In this document: in pieces, positions 17,914-27,034 of the stretch
How positions within the stretch are numbered: position 1 is the first letter of the stretch
Layout of the letters: each line of letters starts with the position of its first letter
Origin: an uncultured Opitutales bacterium
GTDB lineage: Bacteria > Verrucomicrobiota > Verrucomicrobiia > Opitutales > Seribacteraceae
Direction: 5' to 3'
DNA length: 64,000 bases
Assembly: GCA_943789375.1 (NCBI GenBank)
Contig: CALSTX010000004.1
Location: forward strand, 274,151 to 338,150
Notes under the pieces: generated by a model
Database searches by the model: none
The model's input: only the letters and a program-made list of their open reading frames with translations
What the model was told of the DNA's origin: nothing
Position numbers and translations under genes: made by a program

Positions 17914-18525
17914 TCAAATTCGTTTGAGTAGAACATTATTGTTGATTTTCCATAATGCTTTGACACTTCCCTTGTTATCATCTCGGATTAAATCATAACC
18001 CAAGGAAGTGGTTTCTCCATTGTCTTTTCGGTCTTTCTCTACCCAAAATGATTTTGATTTTTGATAATCCAGCAGTTAATTTTTTTTGAATTCGTTGATA
18101 GCTTGGGATTTTGATAGATTTCAACCATAATTAGGTTTTTGTAGTAGATTTCATGCAGTACCCATCCATTCGGAATTCCTTTTTCTATTTCTGATGGTTT
18201 AGGTCGTCTGCCATCTACAGTTTTAAAATACAGGCGTACTTCAGATGATTTAGGGAAATATTCTTCAAGATTTCGCAAATACACTCCGTTTTGCTTTTTT
18301 TGATAAGGTTTAGGTTTTTATATGTAGACCTCCAGATCTAAATAATCGTATTTCAAGATTGGTTCTTTCTTCTCCAATTCTTGCCTCTGCTTGAAAAAAA
18401 AGAAATGAAAAAGGAGTTATTAAAAAAACTAGAAACCAAATTTTAGATTTACCTTTCAATGATGTATCTAAGACCCTTAAAGAATTTCTGTAAACAAAAA
18501 CGAAAATCTTATTTAATATTACCAT
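17914..18525 (-). pseudogene. Frameshifted gene for a small exported protein of unknown family
   Basis: Three adjacent minus-strand frames join into one protein-like sequence of about 200 residues. Frame 1 (18525-18310) has a basic N-terminus and a signal-like hydrophobic segment (WFLVFLITPFSFLFFQAEA). Frame 2 runs from about 18317 to 18040 and includes VYLRNLEEYFPKSSEVRLYF and GIPNGWVLHEIYYKN. Frame 3 continues to the stop at 17914 with FWVEKDRKDNGETTSLGYDL. The first break lies near an A5 run (~18315) and the second at an A8 run (~18085). I do not recognise the family. It may be a decayed gene, or an intact gene with homopolymer errors in the assembly. Confidence 0.6.
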
Positions 18526-18593
18526 ATTTGATAGTCAAACTAAGCATAAAATTCAAGTCTTGCTAAGTATCCTGTGATCAACATTCTAAAGCC

Positions 18594-21500
18594 ATGATAA
18601 AAAAATGCCTTTCTTTATTTAGACAAGGATGGTTAGGGGTTCCCATCTTTTTTGTAGGTCTTGTATCATTAGCGTTCAGTCAATTTTCAGTTGATGAGGA
18701 TGCCACTCCAAAATCCCCCGATGAATTATCTCAATTTATAGGTACATCTCTGACCGAACTAAAGGAAAGAATTGGTCGCCTAGCGACACAAAGCTCAGCG
18801 AATGCTTTTGAGGCAAAGTACAAATCTGTAGACCGTAAGCTAGTTTCCTTACCGGATCAGAGCGAACAGTCCCGCATATCTTCGAATTTACAAGCTGTTG
18901 CTGATGCATGGAAATTGCGCTCGGGCGATGTTACTAAAGGTATTTCTAGTGTGGAAGGCAGATTGCTCGAGGCGCAGAAAATTTATCAAGACTTAGAAAA
19001 TGATTTTGCTGGACGTATGGAGGAAGCTACGCCTTCTCTCTCGGTACTTCAAGAGAACATCCAGCGTTCAACGGATGAAATTATCGCCCTTGAACAACTT
19101 TCCTCCAATGCAATCAGAGATGCTCAAACTGGGTACAATATGTTGATTAGAGAAGTGGATGCAACGAGGGTAGCCCCTGCTCCCCCTTCAGTTCCGGTAG
19201 TTACTGCACCAGCTCCTCCAGTCCCAGTCACTGAGACTGGAAAAAACTTGGCTTCAGTTATTCAGGCAAATGAAGCAGTCTCTCTCACAGGAGAAAGTAT
19301 CGGTTCATCTATTCAAAGTAATGCCGGTGAGGTGCGTCCTTCCAGTCAGGCTCCTTCCAATCCGTCGGATGATATGATTCGCAGGCTTCGGGCAGAATTG
19401 GCAGATTCGAAAAATATGGGCACTGAACTGTCTACGGATACGGCAAACCTGCAATCCGATTTACGAAAAGCGTATCGTGAAATTGTATCCTTACAGACAA
19501 ACCTTCGTGAATCCGAGATGATGGTTAGCGAGTTGGAGACCACTAAAAATTCGCTTTGGAATACTTCCGATGGAAGATTGCCAAATGCAGACACTGTCAG
19601 CAGACAGATCACACAGCTACAGAGTGATTTAGAAGGTACTAGAAATGATCTTCGTCAATCGCGTCAATCTCTTTTGCTTGAGCAGGAGCGATCCAATTCC
19701 ATGATCCGTTCAGTTACTTCTGAATTAGAACGTACGAGGAGGGAGCTTGATAATGCCCGTGTAGCCGCTGTGTCTTCAGGTGCTGACTCAGGTCGTCTTT
19801 TACTTTTAGAAAGAGAACTTACACAGACCAAGCGGGCCTTGCAAATGGCTCGTAATATCCCTCAAGATTCTTCCTCCGAGACATACCTGAACCTTCAAGA
19901 CGAACTGAGGAAAGCAATGGGTGAAATTGCAAGGATGCAAGTCGACCTCGGGGAGAAAGAAGATTTAGAGAGAGAACTGCTACAACTTCGAAGTACATTG
20001 GAAGAAGTCGGGGATAGCCCTTCCAGGTCCGCTAGCCCAGCTTATGTAAATAAGCTACTCATTGACTTAAATGCAGCAAAGAAGGAAGTTGCCAAAGCAA
20101 GAGCGTCTAATCAACAAGAACGCCGAGAACTGGCAGAAAGAGTCATTTCCCTTGAAAACGAATTACTTGATTCTCAAGTCGAGTTGGAAAATACCAAAAT
20201 CGAGCTGGCAAAAACACAAGAGAGTATGGCCACTCGGGAATTTGAATTTGCTACCACTATTAAAAGGCTGGAAGAGGATGCGCAACTTGCTCAAGAAGCA
20301 ATAAGCAAAGCTGCACTAGGTCAGTTACCTGCGATCCCTTTCGTCGATGAGATGGAGATGAACCTTGCGAATTCAGAAGCGAGGATGCAATCCTTGGCTT
20401 CTCGCTTTGATACTGAACAAAGTCGGGCAACCGAGGTGATAGACGGTCTTCAAATGGAGTTGGATGCCGCGTTGATTCGGCAGAAACAAGCCATCAATGA
20501 ATTAAACATTCGGGAGAAAAATCTTGTGGGGAAGGATAAAGAAATTGCCCAACTTCGTCAGGAAAAGAAAAAATTAAATGAAGAGCTGGATGTGGTTAAA
20601 GTAATTGCCGGCCAACTTAATGATTTAAACGAAGTTTTAGATCAAACCAAAGAAACTCAAAGCAATCAGACAGGAAGCATGGACATGGTCGTGGCATCCC
20701 TTCGTGATGAACTAAACAAAGCGAAAGTGGAACTCGTATTTGCTTTCGAGGAACGGGACAATCTTAAGCAGGAAAGTTCTCTTGCGATTATCAACTTGGA
20801 GCAGCAATTAGAGGATACCCAAACCCAGTTATTGATAGAAGAGGAAAACCTTGTACTTCAAGCCAGGGATTCCAAAGATCTTCTGCTTGAATTAAAGAGT
20901 GAGCTGGATGCAGCAAGGGAAGAAATCGCTCGTATGAAGACGGCTGGCTTAGGTGAATCCGTTGAAACTAGGCAGGCAGTTTCTCAGCTACAGGAAGCAT
21001 TGGGAACCATTCGGATTCTGCAGGAAAGCTTAGATGAAGCGGAATCTGTCAACCTGGAAGTGGATAACCTTAGGTCTGAACTTGCAAATGCCATGTCGAC
21101 TCAACTCAATGAACTTCAAAGGTCTGAAGATGAAAAGTTAAACCTTCAAAATAAGGTCAAGGATCTCGACGCAGAAATTGCCATCATTCGTGAGCAAGGA
21201 GTGGGTTCTAGCCTGTCGCAAAAGAATTTAATTGCTGATCTACAAGAAAAATTAAGAAGTTCAGAAGCCCTTACTCTAGACCTGGAGCAAAGACTTAATG
21301 ATTCTGAGGATACAGGAATTTCTTCCCTGGTTAGCTTGGAAAATGAGTTAAGTAACTCTCGGGGTATGAACCAAGAACTTAGGGATGAACTTGCAAGTAT
21401 TCAAAAAGTTAAAGGTAAGACAGTTGAATTGCTTGAAAAAGAACTGGCGAATGCCATGAACCAGCTCGATGAACTTGAAAACAACGATCCAGATGCCAGT

Positions 21501-24296
21501 GTGGATGCTCTTCGTAAGGAAAACCAACTTTTACTCAAAAGATTACTTGCTAAAGATGAATCATATCCGTCCGCTCTTGAATTGGGTGAAGATCAAGTCG
21601 ACACTATCGAAATGCTTGAGAGTAAACTTGGTCGAGCTCTGAACGAGTTGGCCAGAATCGAAACTAATGCTGAAGCAAGAAAAGCTGTTGTCGGTGCAAG
21701 TATGGATAATGAATCGATTCTTCGATTGGAGGACGAACTTGCAACAGCCGAGGCAACTATTGTTGAATTACAGACTGAACTTTCTAATAAAAAAGGTAAT
21801 GACAGAAATGATGAGGCAGACACTATGGCTCTTCTTGAAAGAAAACTTGGAAGAGCCCTTGGTGAATTGGAAAGAATTGAGAAAAATGGCCAAGCAGGTA
21901 TGGAAAATGATGGTTTAGCATTAGATAACAAATCAATTATTCGCTTGGAGGATGAGCTCGCAAAAGCAGATGAAACTATTTCAGCTTTACAAAATAAGTT
22001 GGCTACACAGAGCGAGAAAACAGCCCAATTATTTGAAGATTTAACTTTAGCTTCTGAAAAAATAAATGAGATGGAGAAATTGTACCAAGTGGGGCAGCAA
22101 GAACTAAACAATGCGGTCGAAGAAATTACAAATAAAGAAGCAGAACTTGAACTGACAAAAGCCATGCAAGGTTCTGTAGGCACTCCTTCGGTGGAAGTTT
22201 CAGAAGATATTGTAATGGTTTTACAAAATGAGATTAATTTACTGAAATCTGAACTGGATGACCTAAAGGTCGAGAATGAAGATGCTGCATCCAGTAACAG
22301 CCCTTCTATGATTGCCTTACAGAGTCAATTACAGGATGCGGTTGCTGAAAGTATGGAGGCTCAAATGGAACTTGAAGAGACCAAGCAAAAGCTTGCTCAG
22401 ATGGAGCAAATGCCGACGGGAAGCATTACGGATGATGAGATTAGAACCTTTATTGAAGACGCGAAGGAATCGGAAAAAGAAGCTGAGCAGAGAATTACCG
22501 AATTAACAAGTGCGTTGCAGAATTCTGAGAGTTTAAGGAAAGAAGTGGAGGAATTACTCAAGGAGTCGCTCGGTTCTTCTTCAAATGATGGTACCGTGGA
22601 GGGGAATCCTCCCATGTTAGACCTTCAAAACGAGTTAGTATTGCTTCAGCAGGACTTATTAAATGCTAGAAATTTGGAAGATCCGCGTGTAAGGGAATTG
22701 GAAATTGAACTCAGAAAAAGTCAAGAAGATGGCACACGTTTAAACCTTGATTTCAAAAATGCCATGCAAGACTTTTCCCGATTGAAAGAACAGCTAGAAA
22801 TCCTTGAAGCTGAAAATAGTAAGCTCAACGAAATTTCCTTGGTTCAAGCTCGTAACCAAGCAGGACAAGCAAATAGCCAACTTCAAGTTGAACTAAATAA
22901 ATCATTGAGGGATATTTCAAATCTTAAAAACCAGTTAGTCGACCGTGAACAAAGACTAAATGTGCTAACAGAGCAGCTAGCGCTGGCCGAGACTACCCGA
23001 CCAGGTATAGCACCTGATAACTCTGCCCTGAGGGCACAAATTATAAGGCTTCAAGGGTTTGCCAAGTCTGCTGCTGATCGAGAAAATCAAGCTAAATTGG
23101 ATGTGCAAAGGAGTAATGGAGATTTGGCTGTTGCTGAGAGCAGGATTGCCTCCCTGGAGGAAAGCCTTCGCCAGTCTCAATCTTTATCCAGAGGTCTGCC
23201 ATCAAGAATGCCCCCCATTTCTTCCGGTGGTACGCAAACGCCCCAGCTTTCTCCGCTTCAAATCGCAGAACTTGCGTCCTTACGCGAACAAAACCAAAGA
23301 TTACAGGAGCAGTTTCGCAATCTAGCCAATGCACCTGGCCGAGATGGACTTGATCGCCGTATTCAAGATTTGAACCAGAAAAATCTAACTGCCCAAATAC
23401 AGCTCGATCAAGAAAGATCACGAGTCCAAGATTTACGCAAGCAACTAGCTGATGCTCGAGGAATCAAGCAAGAAATCATAGAACGTGGACAATCGGCAAA
23501 TTTAAAAGTGAATCTACTAAACGACGAATTAGAAGATGCCAGGGGTAAAATTGGCTCTCTTGAGAAAGCTCTTATTGCTGCCCGTGAAGCGATCCGAGTT
23601 TTGCAACGTGGCGGTACTACCAATTCAACTATACAAGTTTCTATTCCCAGTGCCTCATCCAGCCTGAATTCTAGTCGGAGTTCCTCTACCAATTCGGTTC
23701 AACCTTCTTATTCAAGACCTGCAAGTCGTTCTGTCTCCCCCTTCCAGCCTAGCTACAATCAAACGCGTCGTTCATCTACATTCCAGCCAACTGCAGCAAA
23801 TCCTCGATATAATCCTGCGAATAGGGCAAGCTTGAATGTTCCAGTAGTACAAAATGTGCCATCTGGACAATCCACCATGCAGTTAAAGGCAGAGGTTCAG
23901 TTTTTAAACAATAAGAAAAGGCCTGCTGGATTTACCGAATTCTTTTTGGTTCGAGAAAGCTTTGATTCTATTATGGAAAATGCCCGGATAAGAATACCAA
24001 CGAACGAGGGAATTAACTCTTATGCTGAATTCTGGGCTCGTGCAGTTCAACGCGGTTATCGGTATCCAGGTGTTGCCGCATCAATCAGAAATGCACTGGC
24101 AAGGACAAGTTTAACCCGGCTTAAAACTAATTCAATGGGCGTAGCCAATGTTGAAAAGCTGGAAAGTGGAAAGTACTTTGTGATCGGAGCTTCTAGCTTA
24201 GGACAGGTTGGTATTGTTTGGTCCAAAGCAGTAAGTTTGCAACAGGGTGAGAATCAAGTAAAGCTAGATTTAAGAGATGCCGCTTGGGCCCAATAG
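18594..24296 (+). CDS. Giant exported coiled-coil protein (1900 residues), unknown family
   Basis: The N-terminus has a signal peptide (basic MIKKCLSLFRQ, hydrophobic VPIFFVGLVSLAF, likely cut after SQ near residue 30). Residues ~60-230 are helical and end in a Pro/Ala/Val linker (APAPPSVPVVTAPAPP). Residues ~255-1680 are almost unbroken heptad-like sequence rich in Leu, Glu, Arg, Gln and Asn, typical of a long coiled coil. A 73-residue unit repeats in tandem near residues 1003 and 1076 (KLGRALNELARIE and KLGRALGELERIE, each followed by a RLEDELA helix). A Ser/Pro/Arg-rich linker (~1685-1755) leads to a C-terminal globular part (~1762-1900) with a beta-rich end (GVANVEKLESGKYFVIGASS) like a carboxypeptidase-regulatory fold. 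It is probably periplasmic or a surface structural protein, inferred from architecture only. Confidence 0.85.
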   Translation: MIKKCLSLFRQGWLGVPIFFVGLVSLAFSQFSVDEDATPKSPDELSQFIGTSLTELKERIGRLATQSSANAFEAKYKSVDRKLVSLPDQSEQSRISSNLQAVADAWKLRSGDVTKGISSVEGRLLEAQKIYQDLENDFAGRMEEATPSLSVLQENIQRSTDEIIALEQLSSNAIRDAQTGYNMLIREVDATRVAPAPPSVPVVTAPAPPVPVTETGKNLASVIQANEAVSLTGESIGSSIQSNAGEVRPSSQAPSNPSDDMIRRLRAELADSKNMGTELSTDTANLQSDLRKAYREIVSLQTNLRESEMMVSELETTKNSLWNTSDGRLPNADTVSRQITQLQSDLEGTRNDLRQSRQSLLLEQERSNSMIRSVTSELERTRRELDNARVAAVSSGADSGRLLLLERELTQTKRALQMARNIPQDSSSETYLNLQDELRKAMGEIARMQVDLGEKEDLERELLQLRSTLEEVGDSPSRSASPAYVNKLLIDLNAAKKEVAKARASNQQERRELAERVISLENELLDSQVELENTKIELAKTQESMATREFEFATTIKRLEEDAQLAQEAISKAALGQLPAIPFVDEMEMNLANSEARMQSLASRFDTEQSRATEVIDGLQMELDAALIRQKQAINELNIREKNLVGKDKEIAQLRQEKKKLNEELDVVKVIAGQLNDLNEVLDQTKETQSNQTGSMDMVVASLRDELNKAKVELVFAFEERDNLKQESSLAIINLEQQLEDTQTQLLIEEENLVLQARDSKDLLLELKSELDAAREEIARMKTAGLGESVETRQAVSQLQEALGTIRILQESLDEAESVNLEVDNLRSELANAMSTQLNELQRSEDEKLNLQNKVKDLDAEIAIIREQGVGSSLSQKNLIADLQEKLRSSEALTLDLEQRLNDSEDTGISSLVSLENELSNSRGMNQELRDELASIQKVKGKTVELLEKELANAMNQLDELENNDPDASVDALRKENQLLLKRLLAKDESYPSALELGEDQVDTIEMLESKLGRALNELARIETNAEARKAVVGASMDNESILRLEDELATAEATIVELQTELSNKKGNDRNDEADTMALLERKLGRALGELERIEKNGQAGMENDGLALDNKSIIRLEDELAKADETISALQNKLATQSEKTAQLFEDLTLASEKINEMEKLYQVGQQELNNAVEEITNKEAELELTKAMQGSVGTPSVEVSEDIVMVLQNEINLLKSELDDLKVENEDAASSNSPSMIALQSQLQDAVAESMEAQMELEETKQKLAQMEQMPTGSITDDEIRTFIEDAKESEKEAEQRITELTSALQNSESLRKEVEELLKESLGSSSNDGTVEGNPPMLDLQNELVLLQQDLLNARNLEDPRVRELEIELRKSQEDGTRLNLDFKNAMQDFSRLKEQLEILEAENSKLNEISLVQARNQAGQANSQLQVELNKSLRDISNLKNQLVDREQRLNVLTEQLALAETTRPGIAPDNSALRAQIIRLQGFAKSAADRENQAKLDVQRSNGDLAVAESRIASLEESLRQSQSLSRGLPSRMPPISSGGTQTPQLSPLQIAELASLREQNQRLQEQFRNLANAPGRDGLDRRIQDLNQKNLTAQIQLDQERSRVQDLRKQLADARGIKQEIIERGQSANLKVNLLNDELEDARGKIGSLEKALIAAREAIRVLQRGGTTNSTIQVSIPSASSSLNSSRSSSTNSVQPSYSRPASRSVSPFQPSYNQTRRSSTFQPTAANPRYNPANRASLNVPVVQNVPSGQSTMQLKAEVQFLNNKKRPAGFTEFFLVRESFDSIMENARIRIPTNEGINSYAEFWARAVQRGYRYPGVAASIRNALARTSLTRLKTNSMGVANVEKLESGKYFVIGASSLGQVGIVWSKAVSLQQGENQVKLDLRDAAWAQ

Positions 24297-24309
24297 GAAA
24301 AAAAAGACT

Positions 24310-25683
24310 TTATCGAAACTGCTTTACAATCCGAAGATATCTCGAGGCTTCAAGATCACCTTCCTTGATAGATTCCTGTAACCAAAAAGCGGCTTTTTTG
24401 TAGTCAATTTTTACTCCTTGACCAAGAAAATATTGAATGCCTAGATACCTTAATGATTCAGGGTGCTTTAGGGTTGCAGCTTTTTCAAACCATTGCTTGG
24501 AATTTTGAAAATCTTTCTTTTTATAAGCCAATAAACCAAGTTCATTTAAAGATTCCCTGTCCTTTTGCTCGTCAGTACCTTCTGCCAGTGAGAAGTCGCT
24601 TGGGGAGCTATCGGCGAAAGATAGGGATTGATTAGAAAGATTAACTGAATGCTCTCCGCCCAAACTTTTTTGTGATCTAGTAAAACCCAACCCCATGTTG
24701 TCTTCAGTTGAGAATTTACTTCTATTATCAACCTTGAGTGTGGAATTAACTGCCTGCGAAGCGATTTCATTAACTGGCTGATTTTTTGCAAATGTTACAG
24801 GTGCTCCATTGAGCCGGAGTAAAGTATTTTCATACTTTCTGAGTTGAAGTGCAGCTTCAGCTGATCCATTCAAAGTAGCCCTCCTAAGCCATTGTACAGC
24901 TAGTTCTAGATTCTTATCAACCCCATCGCCAAGGGCTAATTTCATTCCCAAAGTAAGCTGGGCCATGGTAAGTTCTCGCTCTGCAGCCGCTCGAATCCAA
25001 CGGATAGCAAAATCTTCATTAATTTCCACGCCATCTCCAATCGAGTAAGCCAGTCCAAGATAAAACATACCTAGAGGAATCTTTTTTTGAGCGGCCATGG
25101 AGGACCATTTCAGTGCGATATTTGAGTCTTTCTTTACCCCAATTCCTGCAAAGTAAATCATTCCTAAGGTAGCTTGGGAAGTAGCGAACCCAAGATCCGC
25201 AGATTTCTCGAGATTCCGTAAAGCCTTTGGAATATTGCGGGGAGGGTTGTCCATTTCCATCATGCCCAAACAATAAAGAGCAAGTGGGTCATCGTCTTTT
25301 CCTAGCTCTCTTAAGTTTGAGTGAAGATAAGCTTCGTCATAAAGAAAATTTCCTCGTTCTGTTTTTCCTTTTTCAAGCTCAATTGCAGCAAGGGTTGCAA
25401 GACCGAATGCACCTTCTTTATTGGCTGCCATGCTTACCCAACGAGTTGCTTCTTCTGTATCAATCGGAAGACCGTGCTCGCCATTCTTATAGAAAAGACC
25501 GAGGGCTCCTTGGTAATAAACATCACCTTTTAAAGCTTTTGCTTGAATACGAGCTAGGCTTTCTTGTAAAATTTTAGATTTGGCAAGTGACGAAACCGAA
25601 GGATTGATCAGTGTGAAACATGTAAGAACGAAGAGTAAAGAACTTAGTACGGTGTTTGTTCTGAGTTTTTTGTGTAAAATCAT
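24310..25683 (-). CDS. Exported Sel1-like repeat (TPR-class) protein
   Basis: The chosen ATG at 25683 gives MILHKKLRTNTVLSSLLFVLTCFTLINPSVSSLA, a standard signal peptide (quoted in part: SSLLFVLTCFTLINPSVSS). An ATG 33 bp upstream would add a hydrophilic leader. The mature part holds several Sel1-type repeats of ~36 residues, for example GLFYKNGEHGLPIDTEEATR, GMIYFAGIGVKKDSNIALKW and GLAYSIGDGVEINEDFAIRW. Two more repeats near the C-terminus (ALRYLGIQYFLGQGV) follow a linker of about 100 residues. Such proteins act as scaffolds for protein contacts, often in the periplasm. It converges with the coiled-coil gene, with only 13 bp between the stops. Confidence 0.88.
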   Translation of the reverse strand: MILHKKLRTNTVLSSLLFVLTCFTLINPSVSSLAKSKILQESLARIQAKALKGDVYYQGALGLFYKNGEHGLPIDTEEATRWVSMAANKEGAFGLATLAAIELEKGKTERGNFLYDEAYLHSNLRELGKDDDPLALYCLGMMEMDNPPRNIPKALRNLEKSADLGFATSQATLGMIYFAGIGVKKDSNIALKWSSMAAQKKIPLGMFYLGLAYSIGDGVEINEDFAIRWIRAAAERELTMAQLTLGMKLALGDGVDKNLELAVQWLRRATLNGSAEAALQLRKYENTLLRLNGAPVTFAKNQPVNEIASQAVNSTLKVDNRSKFSTEDNMGLGFTRSQKSLGGEHSVNLSNQSLSFADSSPSDFSLAEGTDEQKDRESLNELGLLAYKKKDFQNSKQWFEKAATLKHPESLRYLGIQYFLGQGVKIDYKKAAFWLQESIKEGDLEASRYLRIVKQFR

Positions 25684-25760
25684 AACTTTAGGGCAATGAT
25701 CGAAATTCTCTATCAATTAGGCTTCAGGGCAAGACTTTTATAGAAGACAAAATTTTAACA

Positions 25761-25976
25761 ATGACTAAATTTAGGGTATGTAAAAATTGTGATTTCGAGT
25801 GGCATCTATTGGATGGGACTGAATGTCCAATTTGTTCAGCGGAAGATTCCTCGAAAAAACTTATGGGAGGAGTTTTTGGGACAGGTAAGCATGCTTCGGC
25901 TTGGGCAACTTTTTTTAAAGCACTGGGACTAGTCTTGTTGGTTTATATTATTCGGGCTTTTATGTTTAACGGTTGA
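25761..25976 (+). CDS. Small zinc-ribbon protein with C-terminal membrane helix
   Basis: A 71-residue protein. Two Cys pairs (CKNC near residue 8 and CPIC near residue 27) form a rubredoxin-like zinc ribbon. A hydrophobic helix follows (FKALGLVLLVYIIRAFMF), so it is a tail-anchored membrane protein with the ribbon probably in the cytosol. It is divergent from the Sel1 gene, and the 77 bp between the two must carry both promoters. No function is known. Confidence 0.7.
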   Translation: MTKFRVCKNCDFEWHLLDGTECPICSAEDSSKKLMGGVFGTGKHASAWATFFKALGLVLLVYIIRAFMFNG

Positions 25977-25997
25977 AATTCAACTTTAAAATTTCAG

Positions 25998-26396
25998 CTA
26001 GTTATCCTGCAAATCTTGTGGCATAAACGGCAGTTCAAAAGCTTCATCGAAGCTGTACCCCCCTTCAAAATCTTCCAATGAATCATTTTCAGTTCTTCCC
26101 AAAATCCCAAAATCAACTAAATTAAAGACAATATTTCCAAAATCTCTACACTGCCTTATATTCCAATGATCCATGAGTGTTAAAGTCATAGGACCAAACC
26201 GGTCTAATGCATAATCTCTAATCCCATCCAGTAATTGAGTGCCAGAGACATGACCTTTCGTTTTTGATTTTTCTTTTTCAATATTTTTTAAAGTATGGTC
26301 TAAAGCTTCTCTTATAAAGTAGTAAGCTCCCTTTCCATATCGAGAATCTTTTTCATAAATTTCTTTAACCACTGCGGGGAAATTCTTGTCGCTCAT
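25998..26396 (-). CDS. Minf_1886 family protein
   Basis: A 132-residue soluble protein. The pattern DSRYGKGAYYFIREALDHT, then a GTQLLDGIRDYALDRFGPM segment and DHWNIRQCRDFGNIVFNLVD, is characteristic of the Minf_1886 family, which I know from Verrucomicrobia and Planctomycetes. No biochemical role is known to me. It ends 21 bp from the end of the zinc-ribbon gene on the other strand. Its presence is one of the better taxonomic hints in the window. Confidence 0.85.
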   Translation of the reverse strand: MSDKNFPAVVKEIYEKDSRYGKGAYYFIREALDHTLKNIEKEKSKTKGHVSGTQLLDGIRDYALDRFGPMTLTLMDHWNIRQCRDFGNIVFNLVDFGILGRTENDSLEDFEGGYSFDEAFELPFMPQDLQDN

Positions 26397-26462
26397 TGTC
26401 TAAAAGTGTAAGGGGATGAAAGTTGTATTTTTAACTATTTCTGACAACATCATCAATTATAA

Positions 26463-26948
26463 ATGAAAGTTTCTTATTCTGTGGCGAAGGGAAGGGCCTC
26501 ATCTCACTGCATTACTTGGCAAAAAGAAAAAAAAAGGTGTCGAAAGTTTTTTAAAAACAAAATGGCTGCCTTTATTTTCAAATTTCAGAAAGAGGAAGAA
26601 TTAGGAATTGAAAACACAATCGCCCCGGAAACCGAAGTCATGTTTCATTTATTATCTGAGCTCAAGACCGAGGTTTTAGACATTTCGAGAAAACTTGACG
26701 AAATTCATAAGTCAACGGCACGCCAAGAAAAAGGAATTTCAGAAATTCGAAAACCTCCAGTTCCCAAAATTTTAAGAGTGGCAGAAGCAGCAAAAGCTCT
26801 ACGAGTATCTTCCAGGAAATTATATTATCTTTTGGAGAAAGGAGTTTTTAAACGTTATAAACTTCCACATACTCGAACTACTTTTATAAAACTCGATGAA
26901 GTTGAAAAAGCTTTGGGTGATGGAAGTGTTAGAAACCTTCTAGACTGA
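26463..26948 (+). CDS. Helix-turn-helix (excisionase/MerR-like) DNA-binding protein
   Basis: A protein of 161 residues from the first ATG; an internal ATG at 26562 (MAAFIFKFQKEEE) would give 128 residues and may be the true start, because the first 33 residues are unusually basic and Cys-rich. Residues ~70-95 form a short coiled coil (LLSELKTEVLDISRKLDEI). Residues ~108-155 look like a winged helix-turn-helix of the HTH_17 type (ILRVAEAAKALRVSSRKLYYLLEKG). It is likely a DNA-binding regulator; its target is unknown. Confidence 0.65.
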   Translation: MKVSYSVAKGRASSHCITWQKEKKRCRKFFKNKMAAFIFKFQKEEELGIENTIAPETEVMFHLLSELKTEVLDISRKLDEIHKSTARQEKGISEIRKPPVPKILRVAEAAKALRVSSRKLYYLLEKGVFKRYKLPHTRTTFIKLDEVEKALGDGSVRNLLD

Positions 26949-26985
26949 AAGTTGTTTTTTCAATATTTTTCTACTTTTTTGTTTT

Positions 26986-27000
26986 GCTTGAATTTCAAGC
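26986..27000. promoter_or_regulatory. Inverted repeat upstream of fba
   Basis: GCTTGAATTTCAAGC is a perfect 7-bp inverted repeat around one central base, 34 bp before the aldolase start. It could be an operator; with no upstream regulator defined this is only a suggestion. Confidence 0.3.
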
Positions 27001-27034
27001 TTATGTGAAAAAGATTATTTAAATACCAACAAAT

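Noticed and set aside
21593..22183. Long minus-strand frame inside the coiled-coil gene (Ser-rich)
   Set aside because: Ser/Ala-rich composition is the mirror of Glu/Leu/Arg codons on the plus strand.
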